Below are positions 51,342-60,990 of a stretch of 64,000 nt of DNA, piece after piece. This DNA comes from Olivibacter sp036959255. GTDB lineage: Bacteria; Bacteroidota; Bacteroidia; Sphingobacteriales; Sphingobacteriaceae. The position numbers were made by a program, and so were the translations under genes. Under the pieces are notes generated by a model that saw only the letters and a program-made list of their open reading frames with translations, searched no databases and was not told the DNA's origin. How positions within the stretch are numbered: position 1 is the stretch's first letter; each line of letters opens with the position of its first letter. The stretch lies in NCBI RefSeq assembly GCF_036959255.1, contig NZ_JAWMTI010000001.1, forward strand, positions 558,001-622,000, given 5' to 3'.

Positions 51342-54257
51342 ATGATGCTAAGGATCGATACGCAAAAGCCATACCGTTTAGTTTATTCTCTATGTCAACA
51401 TGAATTTTTGGGTTATTTAATTGAGCCACATATCGTACAATTAAACCCAAATGGAGAATTTTCACTGACCTATCAGCGAATTTTTAGTAATACTGCACGT
51501 GAATACGCTCCTGCTTTGGAAGAAAGCGATCTAAAGATTGTTAAACTACTGGACGAGTTAGAACAATCCGAGCTCATCAAAAAAATGCATAAAAAGACCA
51601 TTCGTCCGCGCGAATTTTTCAGCAAAATCTTCGACAAGAAGCTATTTGATTATATCCGTCCAAAAATTGATAAAAAACTGGCCAATGTATTAAACCTCAT
51701 TCGGGACAAACCCCTTTATTTAATGAGCAAAGAAGGCTGGCCCGTAGAAGAGAAACTGACAATTGCATCGGAATCTGCTTCTGTACTATTTCATTTTCGC
51801 AGAAATGCAGAAGAGACCCGTTATTTTCCTACGATAAAGTTTCAAGGGATGCGTATTGATTTTATGTACAAAAATGCGCAAATCATAAGCAACGAACCCG
51901 CCTGGCTATTATTGGAAGGCAGCTTATACTCTTTTGAACAAGATTTGGATGGAAAAAAATTATCTCCCTTCTTAAATAAACGTTATATCAGTATACCGAG
52001 AAATACGGAATATAATTACTTTGATCGGTTTGTGCGTTCATTGATTACCAAACATCATGTTTACGCGGAAGGTTTTGATATCAAAACATACCAACATGAG
52101 GCTTCTCCTTTGCTAAAAATCGTCAATGCAGCTAATGGAGATGCTTTTGCACAATTGCAATTTAAATATGGCCCTTATACCTTTGATGCGGGTAGCGAAC
52201 ATAAGGTGACCGTTCGAATGGATTACAAAGAGTCGGAAGACCGCTATACCTTTCATCGCGTAAAGCGATCGCTAAAATGGGAAGAAGACCATTTACAGGA
52301 ACTTCTGAGCTTAGGCTTATCGAAGCCTGATCCACTCTTCAATAACTTAAGTATCAAAAATCATGCAACACATACCGATGGTGCTTCCGATACGCACCTG
52401 TTAATCAACTGGATCAATGTAAACCACGATTTTCTCATCAATAAAGGATACCAAATAGAACAAAAGACCGAAAATCAACGGAAGTATTTACTTGGCAATA
52501 CGAAGATCGACCTTGAAGTAAAAGAAGAAAATGACTGGTTTGATGTTCATGCGATCGTCCGTTTTGGGCCCCATGAAATTCCTTTTATACAATTACGAGA
52601 TCATATCTTACATCAAAAGAGGGAGTTTATTTTACCCTCGGGAGAAATCGCAATTATACCGGAAGCCTGGTTTGCGCAATTTAATAACTTATTCTATTAC
52701 GCTGCAAACAAGGGAAGCATCCAACTCCAAAAACATCATATCGGCCTAATCAACGACTTAAGTCAAAGTAATATCCAAGGACTGAGTATGGAGCGAAAGT
52801 TACAGCGTCTTCAAGAGTTCGAACAAATTGATGATATTGCACAGCCACTTAATTTTAAGGGTTCCTTGAGAAGTTACCAAAAGGCAGGATATAACTGGTT
52901 TCACTTTTTAAAAAATTACCATTTTGGTGGGTGTTTGGCAGACGATATGGGTTTAGGAAAGACGGTGCAAACCCTGGCTTTGTTGCAAAAGGAACGTGAG
53001 GAATTACAGGCAAAAGGAATACAAGGCACCTCGCTGATTATTATGCCAACCTCACTCATCTACAACTGGCAAAGCGAAGCCGAAAAATTTGCGCCGGCCT
53101 TAAACATATTGATTCACACCGGTACCAATAGACCAAAAGTTAACGATCACTTCGGAAAGTTTGATGTTGTTATTACTACCTATGGCATTGCGCGTGTTGA
53201 TGAAGAGCTATTACAGGGATTTTATTTTCATTATATTATTTTGGATGAAAGCCAAAATATCAAAAACCCAAGCTCTAAATCATTCAAATCAGTAAAAGAA
53301 TTAAGGAGTAAATATCGGCTAACGTTGAGTGGTACACCCGTTGAGAACTCGGTAGGTGACCTCTGGTCGCAAATGTCCTTCTTAAATCCGGGATTATTGG
53401 GCAGTCACGCTCACTTTCAAACTGATTTTGTGATTCCCATCGAAAAGAAAAAAGATGAAGAAAAAGCGCGTAAACTCCAAGCGATTATTAAACCCTTTGT
53501 ATTAAGAAGAACAAAAGATCAAGTAGCCAAAGAACTTCCTCCAAAATCTGAACAGGTTTTTTATTGCAAGATGAGCGAAGAACAGGCCGAATATTACGAA
53601 AAAATTAAATCAGAATACAGGAACGTCCTTCTTGAACAATCACTGGATGAGTTAATGGTTAAATCACAAATTCAGGTATTACAAGGATTAACCAAGCTTC
53701 GCCAACTGGCAAATCATCCCCGCATGGTGGATGAAAATTATGAAGGAGAATCAGGCAAGTTCGAAAATGTTGTGCATACATTAGACAATGTTTTGTCAAG
53801 AGGACACAAGGTGCTTATATTTTCACAATTTGTAAAACAGCTGGAAATCTTTCGGAGGTACTTCGATAAGAAAAAAATTAAATATGCTTACTTAGATGGG
53901 TCTACAAGAAACCGCGAGGACGTCGTTAACGACTTCAGAAACAACAAGGAAGTCAAGCTGTTTTTGATTTCTATTAAAGCTGGTGGCGTTGGATTAAATC
54001 TTGTAGAGGCTGATTACGTGTTTATCCTTGATCCTTGGTGGAATCCCGCAGTAGAACAACAAGCGATAGATCGATCACATCGCATAGGGCAAACAAAAAA
54101 TGTATTTATCTATAAGTTTATCACAAAGGACAGTGTTGAAGAAAAAATACTGGCTTTACAAGATCGTAAGAAAACCATTGCAAATCAATTGATAACTACA
54201 GAAGAAAGTTTCGTAAAATCGTTGACGGCGGATGACATCAAGGAGCTATTAAGTTAA
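51342..54257 (+). CDS. SNF2-family DEAD/DEAH helicase-like ATPase
   Basis: This 971-aa protein has a ~500-residue N-terminal region without recognised domain, followed by an SNF2 ATPase core. Motif I ADDMGLGKTVQT is at about residues 532-543. Motif Ia IIMPTSLIYNW, motif II DESQ (in ILDESQNIKNPSSKS), motif III LTLSGTPVEN, and the second lobe with FSQFVKQLEIF and GVGLNLVEADYVFILDPWWNPAVEQQAIDR (in parts) follow. SNF2 proteins move along double-stranded DNA and remodel bound proteins. In bacteria related proteins include RapA-like and defence-associated enzymes. No methylase or nuclease partner is adjacent, so a housekeeping role is more likely. Confidence 0.9.
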   Translation: MMLRIDTQKPYRLVYSLCQHEFLGYLIEPHIVQLNPNGEFSLTYQRIFSNTAREYAPALEESDLKIVKLLDELEQSELIKKMHKKTIRPREFFSKIFDKKLFDYIRPKIDKKLANVLNLIRDKPLYLMSKEGWPVEEKLTIASESASVLFHFRRNAEETRYFPTIKFQGMRIDFMYKNAQIISNEPAWLLLEGSLYSFEQDLDGKKLSPFLNKRYISIPRNTEYNYFDRFVRSLITKHHVYAEGFDIKTYQHEASPLLKIVNAANGDAFAQLQFKYGPYTFDAGSEHKVTVRMDYKESEDRYTFHRVKRSLKWEEDHLQELLSLGLSKPDPLFNNLSIKNHATHTDGASDTHLLINWINVNHDFLINKGYQIEQKTENQRKYLLGNTKIDLEVKEENDWFDVHAIVRFGPHEIPFIQLRDHILHQKREFILPSGEIAIIPEAWFAQFNNLFYYAANKGSIQLQKHHIGLINDLSQSNIQGLSMERKLQRLQEFEQIDDIAQPLNFKGSLRSYQKAGYNWFHFLKNYHFGGCLADDMGLGKTVQTLALLQKEREELQAKGIQGTSLIIMPTSLIYNWQSEAEKFAPALNILIHTGTNRPKVNDHFGKFDVVITTYGIARVDEELLQGFYFHYIILDESQNIKNPSSKSFKSVKELRSKYRLTLSGTPVENSVGDLWSQMSFLNPGLLGSHAHFQTDFVIPIEKKKDEEKARKLQAIIKPFVLRRTKDQVAKELPPKSEQVFYCKMSEEQAEYYEKIKSEYRNVLLEQSLDELMVKSQIQVLQGLTKLRQLANHPRMVDENYEGESGKFENVVHTLDNVLSRGHKVLIFSQFVKQLEIFRRYFDKKKIKYAYLDGSTRNREDVVNDFRNNKEVKLFLISIKAGGVGLNLVEADYVFILDPWWNPAVEQQAIDRSHRIGQTKNVFIYKFITKDSVEEKILALQDRKKTIANQLITTEESFVKSLTADDIKELLS

Positions 54258-54260
54258 GAA

Positions 54261-54306
54261 TCGGTTTTATATTAGCTAACGCGATAATTAGCTAATATAA
54301 AACCGA
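54261..54306 (+). terminator. Bidirectional terminator between SNF2 and hexosaminidase genes
   Basis: A 19-bp perfect stem (tcggttttatattagctaa and complement) with an 8-nt loop lies 4 bp after the SNF2 stop, between two convergent genes. It is AT-rich but long. Confidence 0.75.
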
Positions 54307-54367
54307 CCCCTAGGATTCAGCGAGTTAATGAACATCTTGAGAATGAATAGATAAAGTCTGCTCTACC

Positions 54368-56632
54368 TCAGTAAACTACAATTTCATCTGTAAATAGAAA
54401 TCCTTTCATCTCATTTTGACCAACTATACGGATATAACGCGCAAGCCTGCCCTCCAAATCAAAACTAAAAGTTTTAAACTGTAGAGATGGGTCTGCTGTA
54501 GACACATCATTATCGACTTTTTGCATTTCACGAAAATGTTTACCATCATCTGAAGCCAAAATTTTCACATTGTCCGGTATATAAACCCCTGGTCCGGGAA
54601 GCTGCATGAATCTCAATTTTATCTGATGCAATTCTTCACGCCGTTCAAAATCGAGTGTTACATCAAAATCACCTAAAAATCCCTGCCATTCACCATCACC
54701 ATAACTTAAACCACCATATTGCCCATTCAATAAGCTCATATCTGACTTCGCAGGATATTTTTCATTCCATTTATTATTGTAAATTATTTTCTTACCGATT
54801 CCTTTGTGTATATCGGCCGTAAATTCTGCCACCTTTCCAAAACGGACGGAGTCTCTAAAAACAGCCGCTTTAATGGTTGTCGTATTTACCAACGACAAAG
54901 AATCAATATACAAAGTAGAAGTTGCGGTTGGATCGCTTCCGTCAGTCGTATATCTGATTTCAGCATTATATTGTTCCGAAGTCATTGTAACAATAGCCTT
55001 CTTCGCACCAATATCATATTTGCCTACAATAGATACATCATAAGTAGGTTTATAATAATTAACGTGTAAGCGCTGCAAAAGCAGGTAGTGTTTCTGCAAA
55101 CGTTTTTTAAAATCTTGCCAAACTCTTTTGTCGGAAGCTGTCCATCCCACTTCTGCCAAGGCAATGGCTCTTGGAAAAACCATATACTCCACTTGCTCTT
55201 GCGTTGGCATATATTCTGTCCAAACGTTCGCCTGTACACCCAAGATGTGTTTTTGTTGATCCGCCGCAATTTCGGCAGGAATAGGGTGATAGGCGTACAC
55301 CTTTTCCAAAGGTAATAATCCACCCATAGCCTCTGGTTGCCCAATTGGGTTACTTTGGTACGAGTCGAAATACAGATACGCTCCTGGCGTCATAATGACA
55401 TCATGCCCGGCATTCGCCGCCTCAATTCCCCCTTGTTCTCCTCTCCAGCTCATAACCGTTGCTTCAGGCGCTATTCCCCCTTCCAATATCTCATCCCAAC
55501 CGATGAGCTTTCTTCCTTTTTCCTTCAGATAAGCCTCAATTCGTTTAATAGCATAACTTTGCAAGCCTTCTTCATTCGCTAAACCCTCGCTCTTTATTCG
55601 TTGTTGACATTTCGGACAGCTTTTCCAGGCTTTCTTATCAGCTTCATCTCCTCCTATATGGATGTATTGAGAGGGAAAGATTGCCATGACTTCATCCAAC
55701 ACCTCGGTCATAAAGGAAAACGTCTCATCATTACCAATACAAAACTCCGCATTTTTATAGGCCTCCCCCGAGCAGGATAGCTGTGGAAAAACGGCCAAAA
55801 CTTCTTCGCTATGACCCGGCATCTCGATCTCCGGGATTACGGTAATACCTTTTTCAGCAGCATAAGCGATAAACTCACGTGCCTCCTCTTGTGTATAATA
55901 TCCACCGGACGCGTTGGGATCTCCCATTTCGAGGTATCTTCGCCCCGAATTCCACCAGTCTTTCCATCGGGGATAATTTCTCCAAGCGGCATTTTGTGTA
56001 AGTTCAGGATATTTTTTTATTTCCAAGCGCCACCCAGCACCGTCCGTTAAGTGCCAGTGAAAGGTGTTCAGCTTATAAAGGGCCATCAAATCGATCATCC
56101 GCTTTAAGAAGGAAAGCGGATAAAAATGTCGAGATACATCCAGCATCAATCCTCGATAAGCAAATGAAGGCTCATCTTTTATAGAAACAGCGGGTACCAA
56201 ACGCGCATTGCTTTGTGTATAGGCAATTTGAGTCAGCGTTGCTAAGGCATATATAAGTCCTTGGCGATGATGAGCAATAATCGTTATCTTTCCAGTGTCA
56301 ACATCCAATTGATAGGCATTTTCAGGCAAACGATCTTCCGCTTCCGCTTTTAATAAAAAAACACCCTGCTCCGGCATCTTTTTTCTGGATTTTAACTTAT
56401 GAACTTCCTCAAAATGGATATACGGATGGTTTCGAAGTATTGTCGCGTCTTCAACAAAATCCTGACTTACATATACATCTACAAGTTCAGGATATTGAAA
56501 ATAACCTGTCTTTTCTTCCAAAAATGTTGGCGCGGGTATAATAGAAAGACTATCTTGAGCAAAGACGATCGTTGGGCAGAGGCAGAGAAAAGCCCATAGA
56601 AATAGCCCGGCAGAGAACTTCTTCTTTTCCAT
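54368..56632 (-). CDS. Beta-N-acetylhexosaminidase (GH20)
   Basis: The 754-aa exported enzyme has a signal peptide, a GH20b N-terminal domain (about residues 30-150) and the GH20 catalytic barrel. Landmarks are AYRGLMLDVSRHFYP, NTFHWHLTDGAGWR, EIEMPGHSEEVL and the catalytic Asp-Glu pair in YIHIGGDEADKKAW (about 325-337). A chitobiase C-terminal Ig-like domain and an F5/8-type-C-like region end the protein. It cleaves terminal GlcNAc or GalNAc from glycans. The minus-strand promoter TTG-N20-TAAGTTTG lies just upstream. Confidence 0.93.
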   Translation of the reverse strand: MEKKKFSAGLFLWAFLCLCPTIVFAQDSLSIIPAPTFLEEKTGYFQYPELVDVYVSQDFVEDATILRNHPYIHFEEVHKLKSRKKMPEQGVFLLKAEAEDRLPENAYQLDVDTGKITIIAHHRQGLIYALATLTQIAYTQSNARLVPAVSIKDEPSFAYRGLMLDVSRHFYPLSFLKRMIDLMALYKLNTFHWHLTDGAGWRLEIKKYPELTQNAAWRNYPRWKDWWNSGRRYLEMGDPNASGGYYTQEEAREFIAYAAEKGITVIPEIEMPGHSEEVLAVFPQLSCSGEAYKNAEFCIGNDETFSFMTEVLDEVMAIFPSQYIHIGGDEADKKAWKSCPKCQQRIKSEGLANEEGLQSYAIKRIEAYLKEKGRKLIGWDEILEGGIAPEATVMSWRGEQGGIEAANAGHDVIMTPGAYLYFDSYQSNPIGQPEAMGGLLPLEKVYAYHPIPAEIAADQQKHILGVQANVWTEYMPTQEQVEYMVFPRAIALAEVGWTASDKRVWQDFKKRLQKHYLLLQRLHVNYYKPTYDVSIVGKYDIGAKKAIVTMTSEQYNAEIRYTTDGSDPTATSTLYIDSLSLVNTTTIKAAVFRDSVRFGKVAEFTADIHKGIGKKIIYNNKWNEKYPAKSDMSLLNGQYGGLSYGDGEWQGFLGDFDVTLDFERREELHQIKLRFMQLPGPGVYIPDNVKILASDDGKHFREMQKVDNDVSTADPSLQFKTFSFDLEGRLARYIRIVGQNEMKGFLFTDEIVVY

Positions 56633-56657
56633 TTGTTTGTTATAAGATCTGACTTTG

Positions 56658-56688
56658 CAAACTTAGGTAAATTAACGCTTATATACAA
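56658..56688 (-). promoter_or_regulatory. Promoter of the hexosaminidase gene
   Basis: On the minus strand TTG (56688-56686), a 20-nt spacer and TAAGTTTG (56665-56658) match the Bacteroidota promoter. The leader is about 20 nt. Confidence 0.6.
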
Positions 56689-56781
56689 TGTACCATTGTG
56701 TCGCAATGTGAACCTTTGTTGCATCCTTTTTCAATTCCTATAACTATTTTAAATGACTGTCGAATATAACACCTAAAAATA

Positions 56782-57308
56782 ACAGGATTCGCTTTTAAAA
56801 AAGAACGTTTTTTTATTCAACTTTTCTTGATAAAAGTTGAGCAAACCGAAGAACGTAGTGATGAGTTCATGAACTCATCTGAAAACAAACACATGTGAAT
56901 AAATCAAGGCGGTGTAGGCTACCTTGCACCTGATGCAAAGCATCACTGGCGCGTATTGGAGCCGTTTCACTTCCTCAATCCGCTTGGATACTGCAATATG
57001 AACAGGCGTGCACATGCTTTGCTGCTCGTTGCTTCGGTATCCTCCAAGGCCGTTTATCCGACACTCGGGGGCCCTATGGCTGCCCGCAAAAGCTCTTCGT
57101 TCAGCTGAAATATCGCCTAGGAAGTTTGCGGCTTGCAGGTTGAGGCACTACCATCGTAGCAAAGTTCCAAGCGATGAGTCTTTGGTTACTTTTTTCATCA
57201 CTTGTTCGTTTTTAATGGCATTCAAGCTACTTCGTGGTCTGCGGAAGAAAGTGACAAAAAAAAACGTTCTTATAATCTAAACACCTTTATCACTAGGTTA
57301 AAGGCGAA
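56782..57308 (-). repeat. Inverted-repeat element, copy B (~0.53 kb)
   Basis: This is the reverse complement of 46740-47270. Terminal repeats are AAAAGAACGTTTTTTT (56799-56814) and its complement (57256-57271). The 20-bp palindrome recurs at 56870-56889. The outer flank with the core ctttatcactaggttaaagg (57285-57304) matches the outer left flank of copy A. Differences cluster in the middle (about 56990-57045). No transposase is present. Confidence 0.85.
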
Positions 57309-57377
57309 GCCGACCGAGGGATTTTCACCGAGCCGATAGTCATATTGTAAAATTTGACCCTTACAGTGATATGAGTG

Positions 57378-58028
57378 TTAATTAAAAGAAAATTTCAAGT
57401 AATTGATGTTCTTATTGTGAGCTAGGTATTTTCTCTCGTAATAAGTCTTGATAGTAAGCGTCTCGTTGACGAAATCAGAATGATATAAATCTTCGGTTTT
57501 ACAGTGCACTTTTAATCCCAGCTCTTCTATTTTGGAAAATGTATAAGCATGTAAACCATCATTATCCGTTTTAAGGTTGACATAGCCTCCTTCCTTTAAC
57601 ACCCACCGATAACGTTCCAAAAACCGATCGGAGGTCAGTCTTTTCTTTTCGCGACTAATTTGAGGTTGCGGATCGGGAAAGGTTATCCAAATTTCGTCTA
57701 TCTCTCCTTTTTCAAAGAAATCCAACAAGGTTTCGATCTGTATTCTTAAAAAGGCGACATTGGAAATATGATCTTCCAATGCGGTTTTTGCACCTCTCCA
57801 TATACGATTTCCTTTATAATCTACACCAATGAAGTTTTTATCCGGAAAAAGTTTAGCCAGGTTGACAGTGTATTCCCCTTTACCACAGGCAAGCTCCAGT
57901 ACAATTGGATTGTTATTACCAAAATGCTTTTTGGCCCATTGCCCTTTCATTACCTTTCCTTCTTCCAGCTGTAAGACGTTACCGAAGGTGGCTATTTCTG
58001 CGAACTTCCTTAATTTATCTTTTCCCAT
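57378..58028 (-). CDS. trmB: tRNA (guanine-N7-)-methyltransferase
   Basis: This 216-aa SAM-dependent enzyme makes m7G46 in tRNA. VLELACGKGEYTVNLAKLFP (in parts) is the SAM motif, FIGVDYKGNRIWRGAKTA follows, and EIWITFPDPQPQ is the TrmB signature with the catalytic acidic residue. LKTDNDGLHAYTF is near the end. It is a single gene with its own promoter immediately upstream on the minus strand. Confidence 0.95.
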   Translation of the reverse strand: MGKDKLRKFAEIATFGNVLQLEEGKVMKGQWAKKHFGNNNPIVLELACGKGEYTVNLAKLFPDKNFIGVDYKGNRIWRGAKTALEDHISNVAFLRIQIETLLDFFEKGEIDEIWITFPDPQPQISREKKRLTSDRFLERYRWVLKEGGYVNLKTDNDGLHAYTFSKIEELGLKVHCKTEDLYHSDFVNETLTIKTYYERKYLAHNKNINYLKFSFN

Positions 58029-58036
58029 TGCGGGTG

Positions 58037-58066
58037 CAAACTTAGATAAAAAGTTTTATACGCAAA
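58037..58066 (-). promoter_or_regulatory. trmB promoter
   Basis: On the minus strand TTTG (58066-58063), an 18-nt spacer and TAAGTTTG (58044-58037) form a full Bacteroidota promoter. The -7 element ends 8 nt before the trmB ATG (58028), predicting a leader of only a few bases. Confidence 0.65.
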
Positions 58067-58090
58067 ATAGTTATGAGTTGTCTGTTGCAC

Positions 58091-59548
58091 CTACCACCGC
58101 CAATCACCTGAAATACGCAAGGGTTCTTCTAGTTTGTTCTCAATCATGAGCGCCTTTACTTCCGCGTCGGAAAGACGTTTCGTATCAATTACAGGCGCGT
58201 CAGCAATGCCATAAGCCAACATCGCGCCAAAACGAACGGTATTAATAAGCCCTGCCTTATCCACCAGGTTTATATCATCACAATCGGCATGATAACAGTT
58301 TAACACATCCTTACTAAGGTAGGTGTCACCACCGCCTCCCGTGGGCACCCCTTGTAACATAAAAGGCTGATGATCACTATGCAAGCCTGCCCTACCTTGA
58401 AAGTTATTTTTGAACGAAGTATCGATCGCTTGTACTTGTCTCCCGATCGATTCAAACAAGGCTCTACTTTTCTCCAAGCTAGCTTGAAAGCTCTTCGGGT
58501 TATTCGTCATATCGTAATTCAACATGTAACGAATGTGATCAATGCTTTTATCATGCATAGCTTGCTCTACATACGCTTTGGACCCGAGCAGACCTTCTTC
58601 CTCTCCCATAAAAAGCACAAACTCGATGCTACGCTTTGGTTTTAAATTTAATTTCTTTAATGTTCGGGCCATATCAATTACGGAAAAAGCACCTATCCCA
58701 TTATCAATTGCTCCCGTAGCCAGATCCCAACTATCTAAATGTCCGCCAACAACAATACGCTCTTCGGGTAGCTCCGTACCTTTTATACGGGCAATGACAT
58801 TACGCGCGGTAATAGGTCCCGCATAATTCGTCATGCTAATCGAAACATTCAATTTTCCTTCGCTCTTCAATGAATCTTTCAAAGCCAGACCTTCTTCCAA
58901 GCCAATACAAACAGCTGGAATGGGAATCAGGCTTCCCGTAACCGAAGCAGTGCCCGTGAGTAAAACCCCGCCGGGAACAGTATTGTAAAGAATAATTCCC
59001 TTCGCACCGTATTGTATCGCTAGCGCAGTTTTCTCCGATCGATGTAAATTCTTGCCCAAGGGGTTGGCATCTGGTAAAACTCCTAAATAAGCCAGCACAA
59101 CTTTTCCTTTTGCCTTTCCTGGATCTGCTAGATAATCTCCTTCCAAACCACTACCCATATCAACCAATTCTGCATTCAAGCTTACCTTCTTAGGCGCATG
59201 CGCAAGCGATACCGCCTTGACTTCTCTTTCACCTGCACTCCCTTCTACTTGTAGAGAAAGAGTTCCTCTACTCCAGCCCTCTGCTTCAAATGTTTGAAAA
59301 GATACATCGTCAAAACCGTAGGATTTAAAGAGGTCATAAGCCAATTGTTCCGCCTTTGCACCATTGTCAGAACCCGTCAAGCGATGTCCTATACGCTGTG
59401 TGGCCGCTTCTAAATTGCTATAGGCCTCGGAACGTTCGAGGACCTCTCCATTTATTGCCCGAAAAGTGGAAATTAATTGCTCATCATATTGGCAAAAGCC
59501 TTCCATTGTAAGTAAGAAGAAAATAACAGATAGTAAATAGCTACGCAT
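58091..59548 (-). CDS. M28-family zinc peptidase (carboxypeptidase Q-like)
   Basis: The 485-aa exported peptidase has a signal peptide (LLSVIFFLLTMEGFCQ), a PA-domain insert (GKVVLAYLGVL; AIQYGAKGIILYN) and an M28 catalytic domain. Zinc ligands and catalytic Glu are visible in VGGHLDSWDLATGAIDNG, LFMGEEEGLLGS, MLNYDMTNNP and the His of NCYHADCDD. Members act as aminopeptidases or dipeptidases in the periplasm. It stands upstream of trmB on the same strand but with a separate promoter between them. Confidence 0.9.
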   Translation of the reverse strand: MRSYLLSVIFFLLTMEGFCQYDEQLISTFRAINGEVLERSEAYSNLEAATQRIGHRLTGSDNGAKAEQLAYDLFKSYGFDDVSFQTFEAEGWSRGTLSLQVEGSAGEREVKAVSLAHAPKKVSLNAELVDMGSGLEGDYLADPGKAKGKVVLAYLGVLPDANPLGKNLHRSEKTALAIQYGAKGIILYNTVPGGVLLTGTASVTGSLIPIPAVCIGLEEGLALKDSLKSEGKLNVSISMTNYAGPITARNVIARIKGTELPEERIVVGGHLDSWDLATGAIDNGIGAFSVIDMARTLKKLNLKPKRSIEFVLFMGEEEGLLGSKAYVEQAMHDKSIDHIRYMLNYDMTNNPKSFQASLEKSRALFESIGRQVQAIDTSFKNNFQGRAGLHSDHQPFMLQGVPTGGGGDTYLSKDVLNCYHADCDDINLVDKAGLINTVRFGAMLAYGIADAPVIDTKRLSDAEVKALMIENKLEEPLRISGDWRW

Positions 59549-59589
59549 GTTTCAAAAAATAAATTATCAATTGTACGGTGTCATATCAG

Positions 59590-60774
59590 TTAGAGTACTC
59601 GGCAAAGCAATCCCTTTAGATACTCCCCTTCAGGAAAGGAAGCTCTAATCGGATGATCTTCCGGTTGGTTAAATTGGTAAATAAATTGTATCTCTTTTCC
59701 TGCATCCAAGGCTGCCCAGGCTAAAACCTGTTTAAAGGTGTTGATGTCCATGGCACCTGAGCAAGAAAAAGTCGCTAATAAGCCTCCACTGGACAATAAC
59801 AGCAATCCTAATCGATTCAATTCTTTATAAGCACGGGAAGCTTTTTCCAAACTACTCCTTGAGGGTGCATACTTTGGCGGATCTAAAATAACCACATCGA
59901 ATTTATCCCCTTGCTCCCTAAATGCTTTTAACTGTTTATTTACGTCACTTTGAATCGCTCGATGTTTTGATCGATCCAAGTTATTCAACGCTATATTTTG
60001 TTTCAGGGTTTCGATGGCCAGTGCGGAGCTATCCACGCTACACACTTCCGAGGCCTCCATCTTTAAAGCGTTTAAACTAAAACCTCCGGTATAGCAAAAG
60101 CAGTCCAGTACCTTTTTACCAATGGTATGTTGAGCAACGACTAATCGGTTCGTACGCTGATCACAATAGAAGCCCGACTTCTGTCCTTCGGCAATATTAA
60201 CCTTATAATGTATTCCATTTTCAATCACATCAACAAAAGCTGGCGGGTGTTCACCAAAAAGAACGCCCCCCTGTCCTGCTAACCCATCATGCGCTCTCGC
60301 CGCACCATCATCTCGCTGATAGATTCCCTTAGGCTGGAAAATCAATTGCAACTCATCCACGATAATTGATTTAACACGCTCAATACCGGTTGTTAAAATC
60401 TGCAGAGAGATATAGTCACCAAAACGATCGGCTATCAATCCCGGTAGAAAGTCTGCTTCACTAAAAATAAGTCGGGCCGTATTCGTTGCTTCATCAAAAA
60501 TGGTATTCCGGGCATTCACTGCTTTTCGAATCCGTTCTCTCCACCAAATTTCACCCACTTCTTTTGCTGGATCCCATTCTAAAAGACGTATTGCTACACG
60601 CGACTCTCCGTTATAATAGCCGTAGGCAATAAATTCCCGATCGTCATTATAAACATGCACGACATCACCATTCGCAGGCTTCCCTACAATATTTGCGATG
60701 GCTCCTGAGAAAACCCAGGGATGTAATTGCCACGCGGCTTTATCTTTACCTTTTTTTAATATAATCTCTGCCAT
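59590..60774 (-). CDS. rlmI: 23S rRNA (cytosine-C5)-methyltransferase RlmI-like
   Basis: The 394-aa protein has an N-terminal PUA RNA-binding domain (HPWVFSGAIANIVGKPANGD, in parts), a central EEHXXX-type domain and a Rossmann methyltransferase. VLDCFCYTGGFSLNALK is SAM motif I, VVILDPPKYAPSRSSLEKA (in parts) is motif IV, and FSCSGAMD supplies the catalytic Cys. This layout is RlmI/YccW, which makes m5C1962 in 23S rRNA. Substrate identity in Bacteroidota is inferred. Confidence 0.88.
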   Translation of the reverse strand: MAEIILKKGKDKAAWQLHPWVFSGAIANIVGKPANGDVVHVYNDDREFIAYGYYNGESRVAIRLLEWDPAKEVGEIWWRERIRKAVNARNTIFDEATNTARLIFSEADFLPGLIADRFGDYISLQILTTGIERVKSIIVDELQLIFQPKGIYQRDDGAARAHDGLAGQGGVLFGEHPPAFVDVIENGIHYKVNIAEGQKSGFYCDQRTNRLVVAQHTIGKKVLDCFCYTGGFSLNALKMEASEVCSVDSSALAIETLKQNIALNNLDRSKHRAIQSDVNKQLKAFREQGDKFDVVILDPPKYAPSRSSLEKASRAYKELNRLGLLLLSSGGLLATFSCSGAMDINTFKQVLAWAALDAGKEIQFIYQFNQPEDHPIRASFPEGEYLKGLLCRVL

Positions 60775-60819
60775 TTATGCTATTTCACTCGGAATAATCG
60801 AGATTTTATGAAATAAAGC

Positions 60820-60850
60820 CAAACTTAGATAAAATGGTCGGATTCTCGAA
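60820..60850 (-). promoter_or_regulatory. rlmI promoter
   Basis: On the minus strand TTCG (60850-60847, one mismatch to TTTG), a 19-nt spacer and TAAGTTTG (60827-60820) form a promoter about 40 nt upstream of the rlmI start. Confidence 0.5.
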
Positions 60851-60990
60851 AATTGATGCGATAAAAAAAGCGGTAGGCGGTACGGAAGCGCTCTTAATCA
60901 TAAGTTAATTGTAAGCAACAAACATTAAGGAATTTTCGGGATCACCTTCGATGAACTCCCGCTGGTCGGTTTTGCTTTTAAAGGGGCCTT

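Noticed and set aside
51342..54257. Anti-phage defence role for the SNF2 protein.
   Set aside because: SNF2 genes do occur in defence islands, but here the neighbours are a dipeptidase and a hexosaminidase, with no nuclease, methylase or other defence gene nearby.
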